From Kribbella soli (GTDB lineage Bacteria > Actinomycetota > Actinomycetes > Propionibacteriales > Kribbellaceae): DNA of 64,000 nucleotides. Location of the stretch: positions 558,001-622,000 of the forward strand of contig NZ_SJJZ01000004.1 in the NCBI RefSeq assembly GCF_004331345.1, written 5' to 3'. This document shows, piece after piece, positions 1 to 8,250 of this stretch. A model generated the notes under the pieces. It was given only the letters and a program-made list of their open reading frames with translations. It was not told where the DNA came from and did not search any database. Within the stretch, counting starts at the first letter, position 1. The number at the start of each line of letters is the position of its first letter. Both the position numbers and the translations under genes were made by a program.

Positions 1-2
1 TA

Positions 3-3000
3 TCACCATCTGAAGACTTGCAGCTCAAACAATGAATACCCGTACGACGTCGCGCGCTGCGTCCCCGTCACCCGCACATACCGGGCCGGCAGGGCGCCGA
101 ACCGGACCACGTCCTCCCCGCCGTCCCCGGCCGTCGTCGCGTACACCTGCTGCCAGGTCGACCCGTCCCGCGACACCTCAACGCGGTAGCCCTTCGCGTA
201 CGCCGCCTCCCACCGCAGCACCACCCGGCTGACGGTTTGCTCGTTGCCGAGGTCAACCTTCAGCCACTGCGGATCGGACCAGTCACTGGCCCACCGGGTG
301 TCCAGCTTCCCGTCGACCGCCTGGGCCGGCGGAGAGTTGTACCAGCCCTTCTCGTAGCTGCTCGCGGTCGCCGTCTTCCCGGCCGCCAGGTTGCTGACGT
401 CGTCACCCCGCTTCGCCGGGAACTCGACCACCTGCTGGTACGTCGGCCTGTTCACCCACGCGATCCGGTCCTGGGTGATGCCTCCCATCGGGTTGTGCGC
501 GATCTGGTCGGCGCAGAACTGGTCGCCCGCCGCACAGTCCGCGGTCGCCGGGTACGTCGTCGAGGCCGGCACCTTGGTTGCCGCCAGCAAAGTCTCGGTG
601 AGGACCGACCGGCACGCGGCCAGCGCTCCACCACCGCAGTACGTCACCGGCTGGGACGCCTGCACCGGGTCGCCGAGCACCTTCCGGAGATCCCGCTGGA
701 CGAAGCCCCACCAGCCGCTCTGGAACGCGGATCCCTGCGCGCTCGGCCGCTCGTCGATCTTCAGGTTCGCGACCAGGGCGCCGTACAGGTCGGGGCCGAG
801 GTCCTTGAACTCGGCTGGGACGAGCAGCGGCCACCAGGCGTCGAGGATCCGGATCGCGTCGGCGTTGCCGTACGTCTTCGAGGACGCGTTCGGAGTCTTC
901 CGGTGCGCGCCGGCCTGTTCCCAGGCGGTCAGCTTCGCGACCGCATCGGCGACGGCCGGATCGGTGATCGGTGCTGACTTGAGGACTCTCAGGAGGTAGG
1001 GCAGGACCTGGTCGCCGCGGAGGTCGACCGTGGCCGCATCCTCCATCGCCTCGACCAGCTTGCCGCGGGTGAACTTCTGGCCGTTGTCGATGACCGCTTT
1101 GATCCGGTCGTCGAGCGGCTGACTCCGGTAGACCGCGTTGTAGCCCCACTGCCCGTCCGACGCGGAGAACCCGGGCGCCTGCTTGTTGTTCCAGCTGGTC
1201 AGGTAGTCCTGGTTCACCACCTGCGGATGCTGGGCCGGCGGTGTGTACGTCGCACGGTTCGTGACCGGGTTCCAGCCCTGCCACTCGTACGAGCTCCAGC
1301 TCGGCAGGTTCGGGTCGGCGCCGTCCGCACGGACCGGGTTGTCGCCGGAGTTGAAGTACGCGATCGAGTTCTTGTCGGTGTAGAACCAGTTGAACGTGTA
1401 CCCGATGTTCGCCGCGGCCTTCTGGAAGTCGGCGGGCGAGTGGATCTTGTCGGGATCGTTGAACTGCATGAACCCGAGCGCCGACCCCGCCTCGTTGCCG
1501 TACGTCGACCGGTTCTTCGTGAACAGCACCGGTTTTCCGCCGACCGTTCCGCGGTGCGTGACAATGCCGTACTTGGTGCGCAGGGCAACCAACGTGTACG
1601 ACCCGGCGGGCTCCGACGAGCCGAGGCTGGAGTACCACGCGTTGTGCCGTTCGAGCCGCTCGATCGGCACGCACTGGCCACGGAAAACGTAGTACTGCGA
1701 AGTCTTGGTCGGCGTCCCGCCGTTCGGCTCACACAGCGGTACGGCGAACGTGTCGGTGATGTCCTGCCCGGCGGACGTGGCGCTCCACGAGTAGTCGGGC
1801 CCGCGGCCGATCAGCGTGTAGAAGTTCAGGCCCGCGAACGCGATCCCGCGCGAGCTGACCCCAGGACCCTGCAGTTCCTGGCGGAGCAGCAGTTGCGGGG
1901 CGAAGTACCCGGTCTGCGGGCCGTAGACGGCGATCGGGTTGCCGGACTGGGTGTGCGCGCCGGAAACCAGGAGGGCGTTCGACATGCCCTTCTTTCCGAA
2001 ACCTTCCGGAAAGAGTCCGCCGTCGAAGATTCCGCGCAGACTGTCCGAGCCCTTCGGCGCCGGCTTCGCGGTCGCCGTCTTGTCGGCCGTCTGGTCGACC
2101 ACCTCGGGCTCCGGGGTGACCGAGCCGCGGTCCGGCAGCGCCCGGCCGGCCGGGTTCGGGCCGGTGGTGCCGTACGGGAAGGTCGCGCCGTTGTGCACCG
2201 TCGTACTGGCTTCCGGGTCGTTCTGGGAACGGAACGACTCCCACACCTTGGTGCCCTGGGCAACGCCGTACTTCGCCTGCGCCTCGAGGAGCGCGAGCGC
2301 GGACGTGACCTCGGCGCCGCCGCCGGTGCCGAAGATACCCGCGACCACGGCCGCAGTGGCCACCACGTCGGTCACCTTCCAGTGCGGCGTCGGCCAGTCG
2401 AGACCGAGGGCGACGTACTCACCGGGGTACGCGATGCCGACCGTGTCGATGTAGTGGTTGACGCCGTCGACCCAGGCCTGGATGTCCTGCTGCATCTTCA
2501 GGCCGTCGGCGCCGTACAACTCGTCCGCGTCGTCGAACTGCCGCTGCAGATCCGCTTCGGTGTACGGCGCGGTCCGCCAGAACTCCTGCTCGAACTCGCG
2601 GTTCGCCGCCGCACCACCCGCGAACGGGGTCAGCTGGCCACGCCCGAGATGCCGGAACACGTCCATCACGAACAGCCGGTCCTGCGCGCCGGCGTACCCG
2701 GCGCCGAACATCGTGCCGAGCCTGGTGGTGCCGGTGATGTGCGGGATGCCGCGCGACTTGTCGCGGACGATCGTGACATCACTACGCGGCTTGACGGTGC
2801 TTGCCACGTCATCCGGTTTCACCCCGAACGACGAGTCGTCGTAGTACGGCGCGAGGCCGGCATCGGTGATGCCCTGCGAGTTCCAGACCAGGTCCTGGTA
2901 CGGCTTCACCGTGTCGCTGAAGTGGGCCGGCCGGACCCCTAACGCCTTGAAAGCAAGGAGATCCGTGAACGTCGCGTTGCCGTTCTGACCCGGCGGCAGG

Positions 3001-3155
3001 ATGTCGCGACATTGCTCCAGGCAATAGTCACCGGGGCTCGCGGCAACGGCTTGCGGGGCCGCTTGGGTGGGCGCGGGCACGGCCGCGAGGACGGCGGTGA
3101 CAGCTGCCGCGGCAAGCGTCGTACGAAGGCGGGTTCGGAGTGCGGGGCGGGGCAC
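3..3155 (-). CDS. Secreted penicillin acylase family protein with C-terminal F5/8 type C (discoidin) domain
   Basis: 1050 aa. The family comprises Ntn-hydrolases that cleave amide bonds (penicillins, acyl-homoserine lactones, cyclic lipopeptides) after self-processing into two chains. The GTG start at 3155 follows an AGGAGG-type site and opens an Arg-rich, Ala-rich Sec signal peptide (about residues 1-35). The putative processing Ser is S392 in GMSNALLVSG, which matches the SN start of the beta chain in this family. Residues from about 921 (NLAAGKTATASS) to the C-terminal FELQVFRW form a discoidin-like carbohydrate-binding domain, an addition uncommon in characterised acylases. The stop lies at the window edge. 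It is divergent from the PLP enzyme gene with about 118 bp between starts. Family call is firm; substrate is unknown. Confidence 0.88.
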   Translation of the reverse strand: MPRPALRTRLRTTLAAAAVTAVLAAVPAPTQAAPQAVAASPGDYCLEQCRDILPPGQNGNATFTDLLAFKALGVRPAHFSDTVKPYQDLVWNSQGITDAGLAPYYDDSSFGVKPDDVASTVKPRSDVTIVRDKSRGIPHITGTTRLGTMFGAGYAGAQDRLFVMDVFRHLGRGQLTPFAGGAAANREFEQEFWRTAPYTEADLQRQFDDADELYGADGLKMQQDIQAWVDGVNHYIDTVGIAYPGEYVALGLDWPTPHWKVTDVVATAAVVAGIFGTGGGAEVTSALALLEAQAKYGVAQGTKVWESFRSQNDPEASTTVHNGATFPYGTTGPNPAGRALPDRGSVTPEPEVVDQTADKTATAKPAPKGSDSLRGIFDGGLFPEGFGKKGMSNALLVSGAHTQSGNPIAVYGPQTGYFAPQLLLRQELQGPGVSSRGIAFAGLNFYTLIGRGPDYSWSATSAGQDITDTFAVPLCEPNGGTPTKTSQYYVFRGQCVPIERLERHNAWYSSLGSSEPAGSYTLVALRTKYGIVTHRGTVGGKPVLFTKNRSTYGNEAGSALGFMQFNDPDKIHSPADFQKAAANIGYTFNWFYTDKNSIAYFNSGDNPVRADGADPNLPSWSSYEWQGWNPVTNRATYTPPAQHPQVVNQDYLTSWNNKQAPGFSASDGQWGYNAVYRSQPLDDRIKAVIDNGQKFTRGKLVEAMEDAATVDLRGDQVLPYLLRVLKSAPITDPAVADAVAKLTAWEQAGAHRKTPNASSKTYGNADAIRILDAWWPLLVPAEFKDLGPDLYGALVANLKIDERPSAQGSAFQSGWWGFVQRDLRKVLGDPVQASQPVTYCGGGALAACRSVLTETLLAATKVPASTTYPATADCAAGDQFCADQIAHNPMGGITQDRIAWVNRPTYQQVVEFPAKRGDDVSNLAAGKTATASSYEKGWYNSPPAQAVDGKLDTRWASDWSDPQWLKVDLGNEQTVSRVVLRWEAAYAKGYRVEVSRDGSTWQQVYATTAGDGGEDVVRFGALPARYVRVTGTQRATSYGYSLFELQVFRW

Positions 3156-3273
3156 GGTTCCCTCCTCAGGTCGGTAAAAGTGAGAATGACTCACGAGTAG
3201 CTTCGGGTCAAGATCTCGACTGCTCTCAGACTCTCGCCAATTGCTGTCCGTCACCACTACGCTCGGCAACACA

Positions 3274-4362
3274 ATGAGCATCCACGATCGTTATCGGTTG
3301 AGTGTGGTGATCAACGCCAAGGGGACGTACACCCCGCTGGGGGTGTCGAGGAGCTCCGACGGGGTGGCGGCAGCCGTCGCACAGGCCTTGCCTGAGTTCT
3401 TCGTGATGGACGAGCTCGGAGACCGCGCCAGCGAAGCCATCGCCCAAGTGACCGGCGCCCAAGCGGGCGCCGTTGTGCACTGCACCGCGGCCGGCATCAC
3501 CCTCGCAGTCGCAGCCACGATGACCGGCGGCGACCCACGACGTACGGCGGCGTTGCCGGACGCAACGGACATGCACAACCGCGTCGTCCTGCCGGCCTGC
3601 CACGTGGTCGACTACGGGCACTCCAACCTGCAGGGCATCCGGCTGGCCGGTGCGCAGGTGGACCTGGCCGGCGACGAGGACGGTTGCACGATCGCCGACC
3701 TGGAGACCGAGCTCGACGGGCCCGACATCGCCTGCCTGATGCTGGTGTCGTCGCGGTTGACGGCTGGCGAGCCGATCGACCTGGTCGCCGCGATCCGGGC
3801 CGCGCACCGTCGCGGCGTACCGGCGATCATCGACGGGGCGGCGCAGTTCCCGCGGATCGCGGACCTGCTCGCGACCGGCGCGGATCTGGTGCTGGTCAGC
3901 GGGCAGAAGTACCTCGGCTCGCCGACCGCCGGGATGGCGGCCGGGAGCTGGGCGTTGGTGCAGGCGCTGCGGGCGCAGGAGAAGGGCATCGGGCGGGTGA
4001 TGAAGCCGACGAAGGAAGCGATCGTCGGCGTCCTCGCGGCGCTCGAGGAATGGCAGGCCTTCGACCGGGTGAAGTGGGAGGCCGACGAGCTCGCCAAGGT
4101 GGATGAGTTCGTCGCCGCGGTTGCGCGGATCCCCGGTGTCACGGCCGAGGTGGTCCCGGACCCGACCGGCCTCCAGGTATCGCGGGCCCTGCTGAGGGTC
4201 CCCGACGCCAAACGCCTCGCCACCGAGCTCGAGGCCGGCACGCCGCCCATCTACGTGATGACCGACCGCATGGCCGACAACGAGCTGACGCTGGAGCTCA
4301 TCCCCCTCGACGCCGAGGAGATCGCAACCGTCCTAGCCCGCCTGTGGGCCGTCCTCACCTGA
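3274..4362 (+). CDS. SelA-like PLP-dependent enzyme (D-glucosaminate-6-phosphate ammonia-lyase/aminotransferase-like)
   Basis: 362 aa, fold type I PLP enzyme of the SelA-like group (selenocysteine synthase, DgaE-type ammonia lyases). ATG 3274 was chosen because the conserved N-terminal part (YRLSVVINAKGTYTPLG) follows directly; the frame is open a little further upstream but resembles nothing. The Schiff-base lysine is K212 in VSGQKYLGSP, and IIDGAAQFP supplies the Asp that pairs with the pyridine nitrogen. No selenocysteine genes (selB, selD, SECIS) are nearby, so true selenocysteine synthase is unlikely. A sugar-acid or amino-acid lyase/aldolase-like reaction is more plausible. It stands alone, convergent with the helicase gene and separated by a strong hairpin. 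Confidence 0.8.
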   Translation: MSIHDRYRLSVVINAKGTYTPLGVSRSSDGVAAAVAQALPEFFVMDELGDRASEAIAQVTGAQAGAVVHCTAAGITLAVAATMTGGDPRRTAALPDATDMHNRVVLPACHVVDYGHSNLQGIRLAGAQVDLAGDEDGCTIADLETELDGPDIACLMLVSSRLTAGEPIDLVAAIRAAHRRGVPAIIDGAAQFPRIADLLATGADLVLVSGQKYLGSPTAGMAAGSWALVQALRAQEKGIGRVMKPTKEAIVGVLAALEEWQAFDRVKWEADELAKVDEFVAAVARIPGVTAEVVPDPTGLQVSRALLRVPDAKRLATELEAGTPPIYVMTDRMADNELTLELIPLDAEEIATVLARLWAVLT

Positions 4363-4375
4363 GGCGCTACACACA

Positions 4376-4421
4376 AAACGGTGGGCTGACACAGGCTATT
4401 TCCTGTGTCAGCCCACCGTTT
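4376..4421. terminator. Bidirectional hairpin terminator, RCACAGG core (copy 1)
   Basis: A perfect 20-bp inverted repeat with arms 4376-4395 and 4402-4421 and the loop CTATTT lies 13 bp after one stop and 6 bp before the other, between two convergent genes. The innermost arm ACACAGG/CCTGTGT and its six-base loop recur at 19972-19991 and 24007-24054. Confidence 0.8.
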
Positions 4422-4427
4422 GTCGGA

Positions 4428-6686
4428 TCAGTGCTGGTAGGACTTTCCGTCGGTACGACGGCCGCCGTTGCCACTGCGACGCGGGCCGTTGCCGCCCCGG
4501 CTGTCGTGGCCGCGCCCCGGACGGGTGCTGCCGTAGCGCTTGCCGCCGCCGCCCTTGTTGAAGCGCTGCGGCTTCGGGGCCGGAAGCTTCACCGGGTAGC
4601 CGGACGGCTTGCTGCCGCCGGTCAGCTCGGTGACCAGCTCGTCGCCCGGACGGGCCCGAACCGGATCGGCCTTGACGCCGGCGGACTCGGCCATCCGGAT
4701 CATCCCGCGGCGCTGGTGCGGCAGAAGCAGGGTGACGACCGCGCCCTTGCCGCCGGCACGCGCCGTACGACCGGCGCGATGCAGGTAGTCCTTGTGCTCG
4801 GCCGGCGGGTCAGCCTGGACGACCAGAGTGACATCGTCGACGTGGATACCGCGGGCCGCGACATCCGTTGCCACGAGCACCGGAACCGAACCGTCCTTGA
4901 ACTGGTCCAGCGTCCGGTTCCGCATGCCCTGGGTCAGGCCGCCGTGCAGAGCCGCCGCCATCACGCCGCGGTCCCGCAGCTGCGTTGCGATGCGGTCGGC
5001 GCCCAGCTTGGTCCGGACGAACACGATGGTCCGGCCGTCCCGGCTGGCCAGCTCGGCAGTCAGCGACTGCTTGTGCGCCGGCTCGATCACGAGCAGGTGG
5101 TGCTCCATCGTGCTGACCGAGGCCTGCCCCGACTCGGTCGAGTGCTGCACCGGGTCCTTCAGGTAGGTACGGACGATCTTGTCGACGTCGTTGTCCAGCG
5201 TCGCCGAGAACAGCAGGCGCTGGCCTTCCGGCGGCGTCATGTCGAGCAGCGTGGTGACGGCCGGCATGAAGCCCATGTCGCACATGTGGTCGGCCTCGTC
5301 CAGTACCGCGACCTCCACGGCACCCAGGTCGGCCGCGCCCTGCTCGCACAGGTCGATCAGGCGGCCCGGGGTCGCGATCAGCAGGTCGACACCGCGACGA
5401 AGCGCGTCGATCTGCTTCGGGTACGGGAGACCGCCGGCGATCAGCTTCAGCGACACGTTCATCACGTGCGCGAGCGGCTCGAGGGCGTCGTGCACCTGCA
5501 TCGCGAGCTCACGGGTCGGCACCAGGATCATGCCGCGCGGGCGGCGGGACTCGGTGTGACCGCCGGACAGCCGCATCAGCGTCGGGAGACCGAAGCCGAG
5601 CGTCTTGCCGGAGCCGGTCTGACCGCGGCCGAGCACGTCCTTGCCGGCCAGCGCGTCCGGGATGGTCGCGGCCTGGATCGGGAACGGCGTGGTGATCCCG
5701 TCCCGGGCCAGCCGCTGCACGAGCCGCGGCGCGAGCCCGAGGGCCGCAAACTGGTTGTCGTCAGCAACAGTACCGAGATCCACCGGCTGTTCCGCCTGCT
5801 CACTCCGCCGGTCGTCCCGGTTGTTCACTCGTTCGTCCCTCCGATAGCTCTTGTCGTCCCGCCCGAACCGCGGACGGTCATCCTTGCTGTACTGCGAACG
5901 CTCATCGCGATCGAACCGCGACCGGTCGTCCCGGTTGTACTGCGGCCGGTCGTCGCGGTTGCCCTGCGGCCGGTCGTCGCGGTTGAAGCGCGGACGCTCG
6001 GTCCGCTCACCCTGCGAACGGTCGTCACGCCGGTACGACGAACGGTCGTCGCGGTTGTACGACGGGCGGTCGTCGCGGTTGTACGACGGGCGCTCGTCCC
6101 GGTTGAACCGAGGACGCTCGTCGCGGTTGCCCTGCGAGCGGTCGTCGCGGTTGAAGCGCGGACGCTCGTCGCGGTTGCCCTGGGAACGGTCGTCGCGGTT
6201 GAAGCGCGACCGGTCGTCCCGGTTGTACTGCGGCCGGTCGTCGCGGTTGCCCTGCGAACGGTCGTCACGGTTGTAGGACGGACGCTCGTCGCGGTTGTAC
6301 GACGGGCGGTCGCCCCGGTTGTACGACGAACGATCGTCGCGGTTGTACTGCGGACGGTCGTCGCGGTTGTAGCGCGCGCGGTTGTCCTGGGCGCGGTCGT
6401 CGCGGCGGAACGCCGGACGGTCGTCGCGGTTGTTGCGCGCGCCGGAGCGGTCGTCGCGGTTGTACGGCCGGTCGTTCCGCTCGTCGCGGTTACGGTCGGT
6501 CGAGCGCTGGCCACGGTCGGAGCGGGGCTGCTCGGAGCGGTACCCCTTGACCGGCGTGCTGTCCGTGCGTGGTGCGACATAGGCCGGGTCCGCCGCGAGG
6601 CGTTCACCGTACGACTGGTTCTGGTGTTTCTTGTGCCGTGGCTTCTTGATCCGCCCGTCGGCGGACTCGGGGTCGTGCTGGGTCAC
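4428..6686 (-). CDS. DEAD-box RNA helicase with long N-terminal RDDR-repeat tail
   Basis: 752 aa ATP-dependent RNA helicase, probably acting in ribosome assembly or RNA turnover. The helicase core starts near residue 305 with the Q-motif region; Walker A GRGQTGSGKT ends at K361-T362, the DEAD box begins at D463, and SAT and HRAGRTARAG (motifs III and VI) follow. The C-terminus is basic and Gly-rich (KGGGGKRYGSTRPGRG). The remarkable part is the N-terminal tail. Residues about 106-281 are about 22 contiguous eight-residue units of the type YNRDDRPS/GNRDERPR, alternating Arg with Asp/Glu and carrying one Tyr, Phe or Gly per unit. GTG 6686 is the start, after a GAGAGAG stretch. A long 5' leader is likely (see 6687-6919). 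Related mycobacterial RhlE-type helicases have much shorter disordered tails. Confidence 0.95.
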   Translation of the reverse strand: MTQHDPESADGRIKKPRHKKHQNQSYGERLAADPAYVAPRTDSTPVKGYRSEQPRSDRGQRSTDRNRDERNDRPYNRDDRSGARNNRDDRPAFRRDDRAQDNRARYNRDDRPQYNRDDRSSYNRGDRPSYNRDERPSYNRDDRSQGNRDDRPQYNRDDRSRFNRDDRSQGNRDERPRFNRDDRSQGNRDERPRFNRDERPSYNRDDRPSYNRDDRSSYRRDDRSQGERTERPRFNRDDRPQGNRDDRPQYNRDDRSRFDRDERSQYSKDDRPRFGRDDKSYRRDERVNNRDDRRSEQAEQPVDLGTVADDNQFAALGLAPRLVQRLARDGITTPFPIQAATIPDALAGKDVLGRGQTGSGKTLGFGLPTLMRLSGGHTESRRPRGMILVPTRELAMQVHDALEPLAHVMNVSLKLIAGGLPYPKQIDALRRGVDLLIATPGRLIDLCEQGAADLGAVEVAVLDEADHMCDMGFMPAVTTLLDMTPPEGQRLLFSATLDNDVDKIVRTYLKDPVQHSTESGQASVSTMEHHLLVIEPAHKQSLTAELASRDGRTIVFVRTKLGADRIATQLRDRGVMAAALHGGLTQGMRNRTLDQFKDGSVPVLVATDVAARGIHVDDVTLVVQADPPAEHKDYLHRAGRTARAGGKGAVVTLLLPHQRRGMIRMAESAGVKADPVRARPGDELVTELTGGSKPSGYPVKLPAPKPQRFNKGGGGKRYGSTRPGRGHDSRGGNGPRRSGNGGRRTDGKSYQH
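5843..6371 (-). repeat. 24-bp tandem repeat encoding the RDDR octapeptide units
   Basis: Around 22 degenerate 24-bp units within the helicase gene; on the plus strand they read as variants of CGGTCGTCGCGGTTGTA. Units differ by whole-codon swaps (Tyr/Gly/Phe at position 1, Asp/Glu at position 5, Pro/Ser then Ser/Gln/Arg at the end). This pattern points to unequal crossing-over with selection on the peptide, and copy number may vary between strains. Confidence 0.85.
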
Positions 6687-7050
6687 GCAAACTCTCTCTC
6701 GGATTCACGGACGAATTGCCGGATCGCAGCCGCACGCGAGCGCCGGTCACGAACATGACCGGACAGCAACGTGCTCAGCAGGAGACGGGCATCGACCTGC
6801 GGGTGCTATCGCGTTGCACCCATGTCGCCGGACTTTCAGCGGATGCCGAAACCGACGGGTCGGAGCGCCTGGGAACATCTCTGGTGACGCGACGCGCGCA
6901 CCGACACCCCAAAAGTATAACCGATCGTGACCGCACCCCCGACCATGCACCCGTCCACGCACCCCGCCCGCCAGACCACCCACCCGACTGGTCTTTCCCC
7001 GCACTTCAAGGGTGGTTGAGTTTTTGGGACGGGGTTCTAGGGTGGCGGGT
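6687..7050. other. 364-bp intergenic region: helicase 5' leader and soxR promoter
   Basis: No gene seen. On the minus strand a good -10 (TATACT, 6919-6914) would start the helicase transcript near 6907, giving a leader of about 220 nt. The leader can fold locally (for example GGTGC pairing with GCACC around 6808-6830). Cold-shock and growth-linked regulation of DEAD-box helicases through long leaders is known in other bacteria; here it is inference. The soxR control region occupies the last 50 bp. Confidence 0.5.
7006..7043 (+). promoter_or_regulatory. soxR promoter with SoxR-like dyad; leaderless start
   Basis: The dyad TCAA-N6-TTGA (7006-7019) overlaps a possible -35 (TTGAGT, 7016-7021). 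A -10 TAGGGT (7038-7043) follows 16 bp later, and the ATG is only 7 nt beyond it. The dyad resembles the CAAG/CTTG-type elements bound by MerR-family SoxR, so autoregulation is plausible. Confidence 0.45.
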
Positions 7051-7527
7051 ATGGGTGAGGAGAACGTCCCCAGCAAGGAGCATTGGCTCTCGATCGGGGA
7101 GATCGCGCATCGGTCCGGGGTGGCGGCATCGGCGTTGCGCTTCTACGAGGATCAGGGCCTGATCGCGTCCCGGCGTACAGCCGGTAACCAGCGGCAGTAC
7201 CAGCGCAGCACGCTCCGGCGGATCGCGTTCGTGCAGGCGGCGCAGCGGGTCGGTCTCGCGCTCGCGGAGATCAAGGAGGCGCTGGACTCGCTCCCCGAGG
7301 ACCGTACGCCGACGCGCGCCGACTGGAGCAAGCTGTCGAAGACCTGGCGCAGCCGCCTCGACGAACGCATCGACGAGCTCGAACGCCTCCGCGACGACCT
7401 CGACTCCTGCATCGGCTGCGGCTGTCTCAGTCTCCAGCGCTGCAACCTCTACAACAAGGAGGACCGCCTCTCCACCCGAGGCCCCGGCGCCCGCCTCCTC
7501 AACGTCGGCATCCCCGGCGAGGCTTAA
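7051..7527 (+). CDS. soxR: Redox-sensitive transcriptional activator SoxR
   Basis: 158 aa MerR-family regulator. The N-terminal winged helix is WLSIGEIAHRSGVAASALRFYE (about residues 10-31), followed by a dimerisation coiled coil. The [2Fe-2S] cluster motif is complete: C120, C123, C125 and C131 (CIGCGCLSLQRC), nearly the same positions as in E. coli SoxR. In actinomycetes SoxR usually responds to redox-active secondary metabolites and controls small oxidoreductase or efflux genes; none lies beside it here. ATG 7051 is supported by the length and by the closely placed -10. The gene runs convergently into the TetR gene with a 6-bp gap. Confidence 0.95.
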   Translation: MGEENVPSKEHWLSIGEIAHRSGVAASALRFYEDQGLIASRRTAGNQRQYQRSTLRRIAFVQAAQRVGLALAEIKEALDSLPEDRTPTRADWSKLSKTWRSRLDERIDELERLRDDLDSCIGCGCLSLQRCNLYNKEDRLSTRGPGARLLNVGIPGEA

Positions 7528-7533
7528 CCACCG

Positions 7534-8118
7534 TTAGGACAGCAGGCCGCGCTCTACCACCGTGACAAGCAGGTCGGCGGCCGCGGCGGCGTCATACTCC
7601 GGATCGGCAAGCGACTCGCCCACGATCGCGTCGATGCCGCCACCGATCAGCAACGCGGCCGACCGCAGATCCACCTCAGCCGTCAGCCCTCGCGCGCCCC
7701 GGGCCGCGGACACCAGCCCCGCGACCACCGACCAGCGCGCCTTCGAGTCGGCCAACGGCGCACCTGAGGTGATCGCCTCGATCAGTATCCGCACATGCCG
7801 CGGCCGCTCCCGGAAGTGTCCGACCATCGACCGGATGTACGCCGCCGGACCGCCCGCCGGCCCCGCAGCATCGACGGCCGCGCCGACCGTCGCCACCATC
7901 GCGGACAGGACGTGCTCATAGGCAGCCTCGACCAGGGCCTGCTTCGACGGGAAGTGATACAGCACTCCCGCCTTCGTGATTCCGGCACTCTCCGCGATCC
8001 GCCCGAGCGACGTCGCGGCGTACCCACGCTCGGCGACCAGCTCGATCGTGACGTCGACCAACTGCGCCCGGCGAGCCTCCTCGGTGAACGTCAGGTTCCG
8101 GCCGCGCGCTGAAGGCAT
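7534..8118 (-). CDS. TetR family transcriptional regulator (probable repressor of the adjacent alpha/beta hydrolase)
   Basis: 194 aa. The N-terminal HTH spans about residues 13-58, with the typical ITKAGVLYHFPSKQALVEAAY recognition region; the C-terminal ligand domain resembles the TetR_C_6 type. It is divergent from the hydrolase gene, and a tandem 15-bp operator lies between them (8128-8162), one copy overlapping its own -10. The start is ATG 8118, six nt after TAGGTT (8130-8125), so the transcript is probably leaderless. The effector is unknown; a substrate or product of the hydrolase is the simplest guess. Confidence 0.9.
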   Translation of the reverse strand: MPSARGRNLTFTEEARRAQLVDVTIELVAERGYAATSLGRIAESAGITKAGVLYHFPSKQALVEAAYEHVLSAMVATVGAAVDAAGPAGGPAAYIRSMVGHFRERPRHVRILIEAITSGAPLADSKARWSVVAGLVSAARGARGLTAEVDLRSAALLIGGGIDAIVGESLADPEYDAAAAADLLVTVVERGLLS

Positions 8119-8127
8119 GCCCCCAAC

Positions 8128-8162
8128 CTACCGTATGGTTAGATCACCTACCAACCGGTTAG
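8128..8162. promoter_or_regulatory. Tandem TetR operator, two CTACC-N4-GGTTAG sites
   Basis: Two direct copies of CTACCNNNNGGTTAG at 8128-8142 and 8148-8162 are spaced 20 bp centre to centre, so they lie on the same DNA face. Each is a near-palindrome with half-site CTAACC. Site 1 covers the -10 regions of both divergent genes; site 2 abuts the hydrolase ribosome-binding site. Confidence 0.7.
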
Positions 8163-8250
8163 GAGAACCTCATGCCCAAGAATCCACGCCGCCCGGCGCC
8201 TGCTGATCGCACTCGGCGTCGCCGGAGGGCTCGTCGCCGCCACGGCGTTC
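8161..8250 (+). pseudogene. Frameshifted 5' end of the alpha/beta hydrolase gene
   Basis: AGGAGA (8161-8166) and ATG 8172 make an ideal initiation site, but the frame MPKNPRR runs into an Arg-rich nonsense stretch. Deleting one C around 8190-8194 joins MPKNPR to RRLLIALGVAGGLVAATAF, a textbook signal anchor continuous with the hydrolase. Either a real frameshift mutation or an assembly error in the GC run. Confidence 0.6.

Noticed and set aside
3274..4362. Selenocysteine synthase SelA
   Set aside because: No selB, selD, tRNA-Sec or selenoprotein genes are visible and the protein is shorter than SelA.
4344..6758. Long open frame (about 800 codons) on the plus strand opposite the helicase gene
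   Set aside because: It is a by-product of the GC-rich repeat array; the translation is Val/Arg/Ala-rich without any domain, while the minus strand encodes all helicase motifs.
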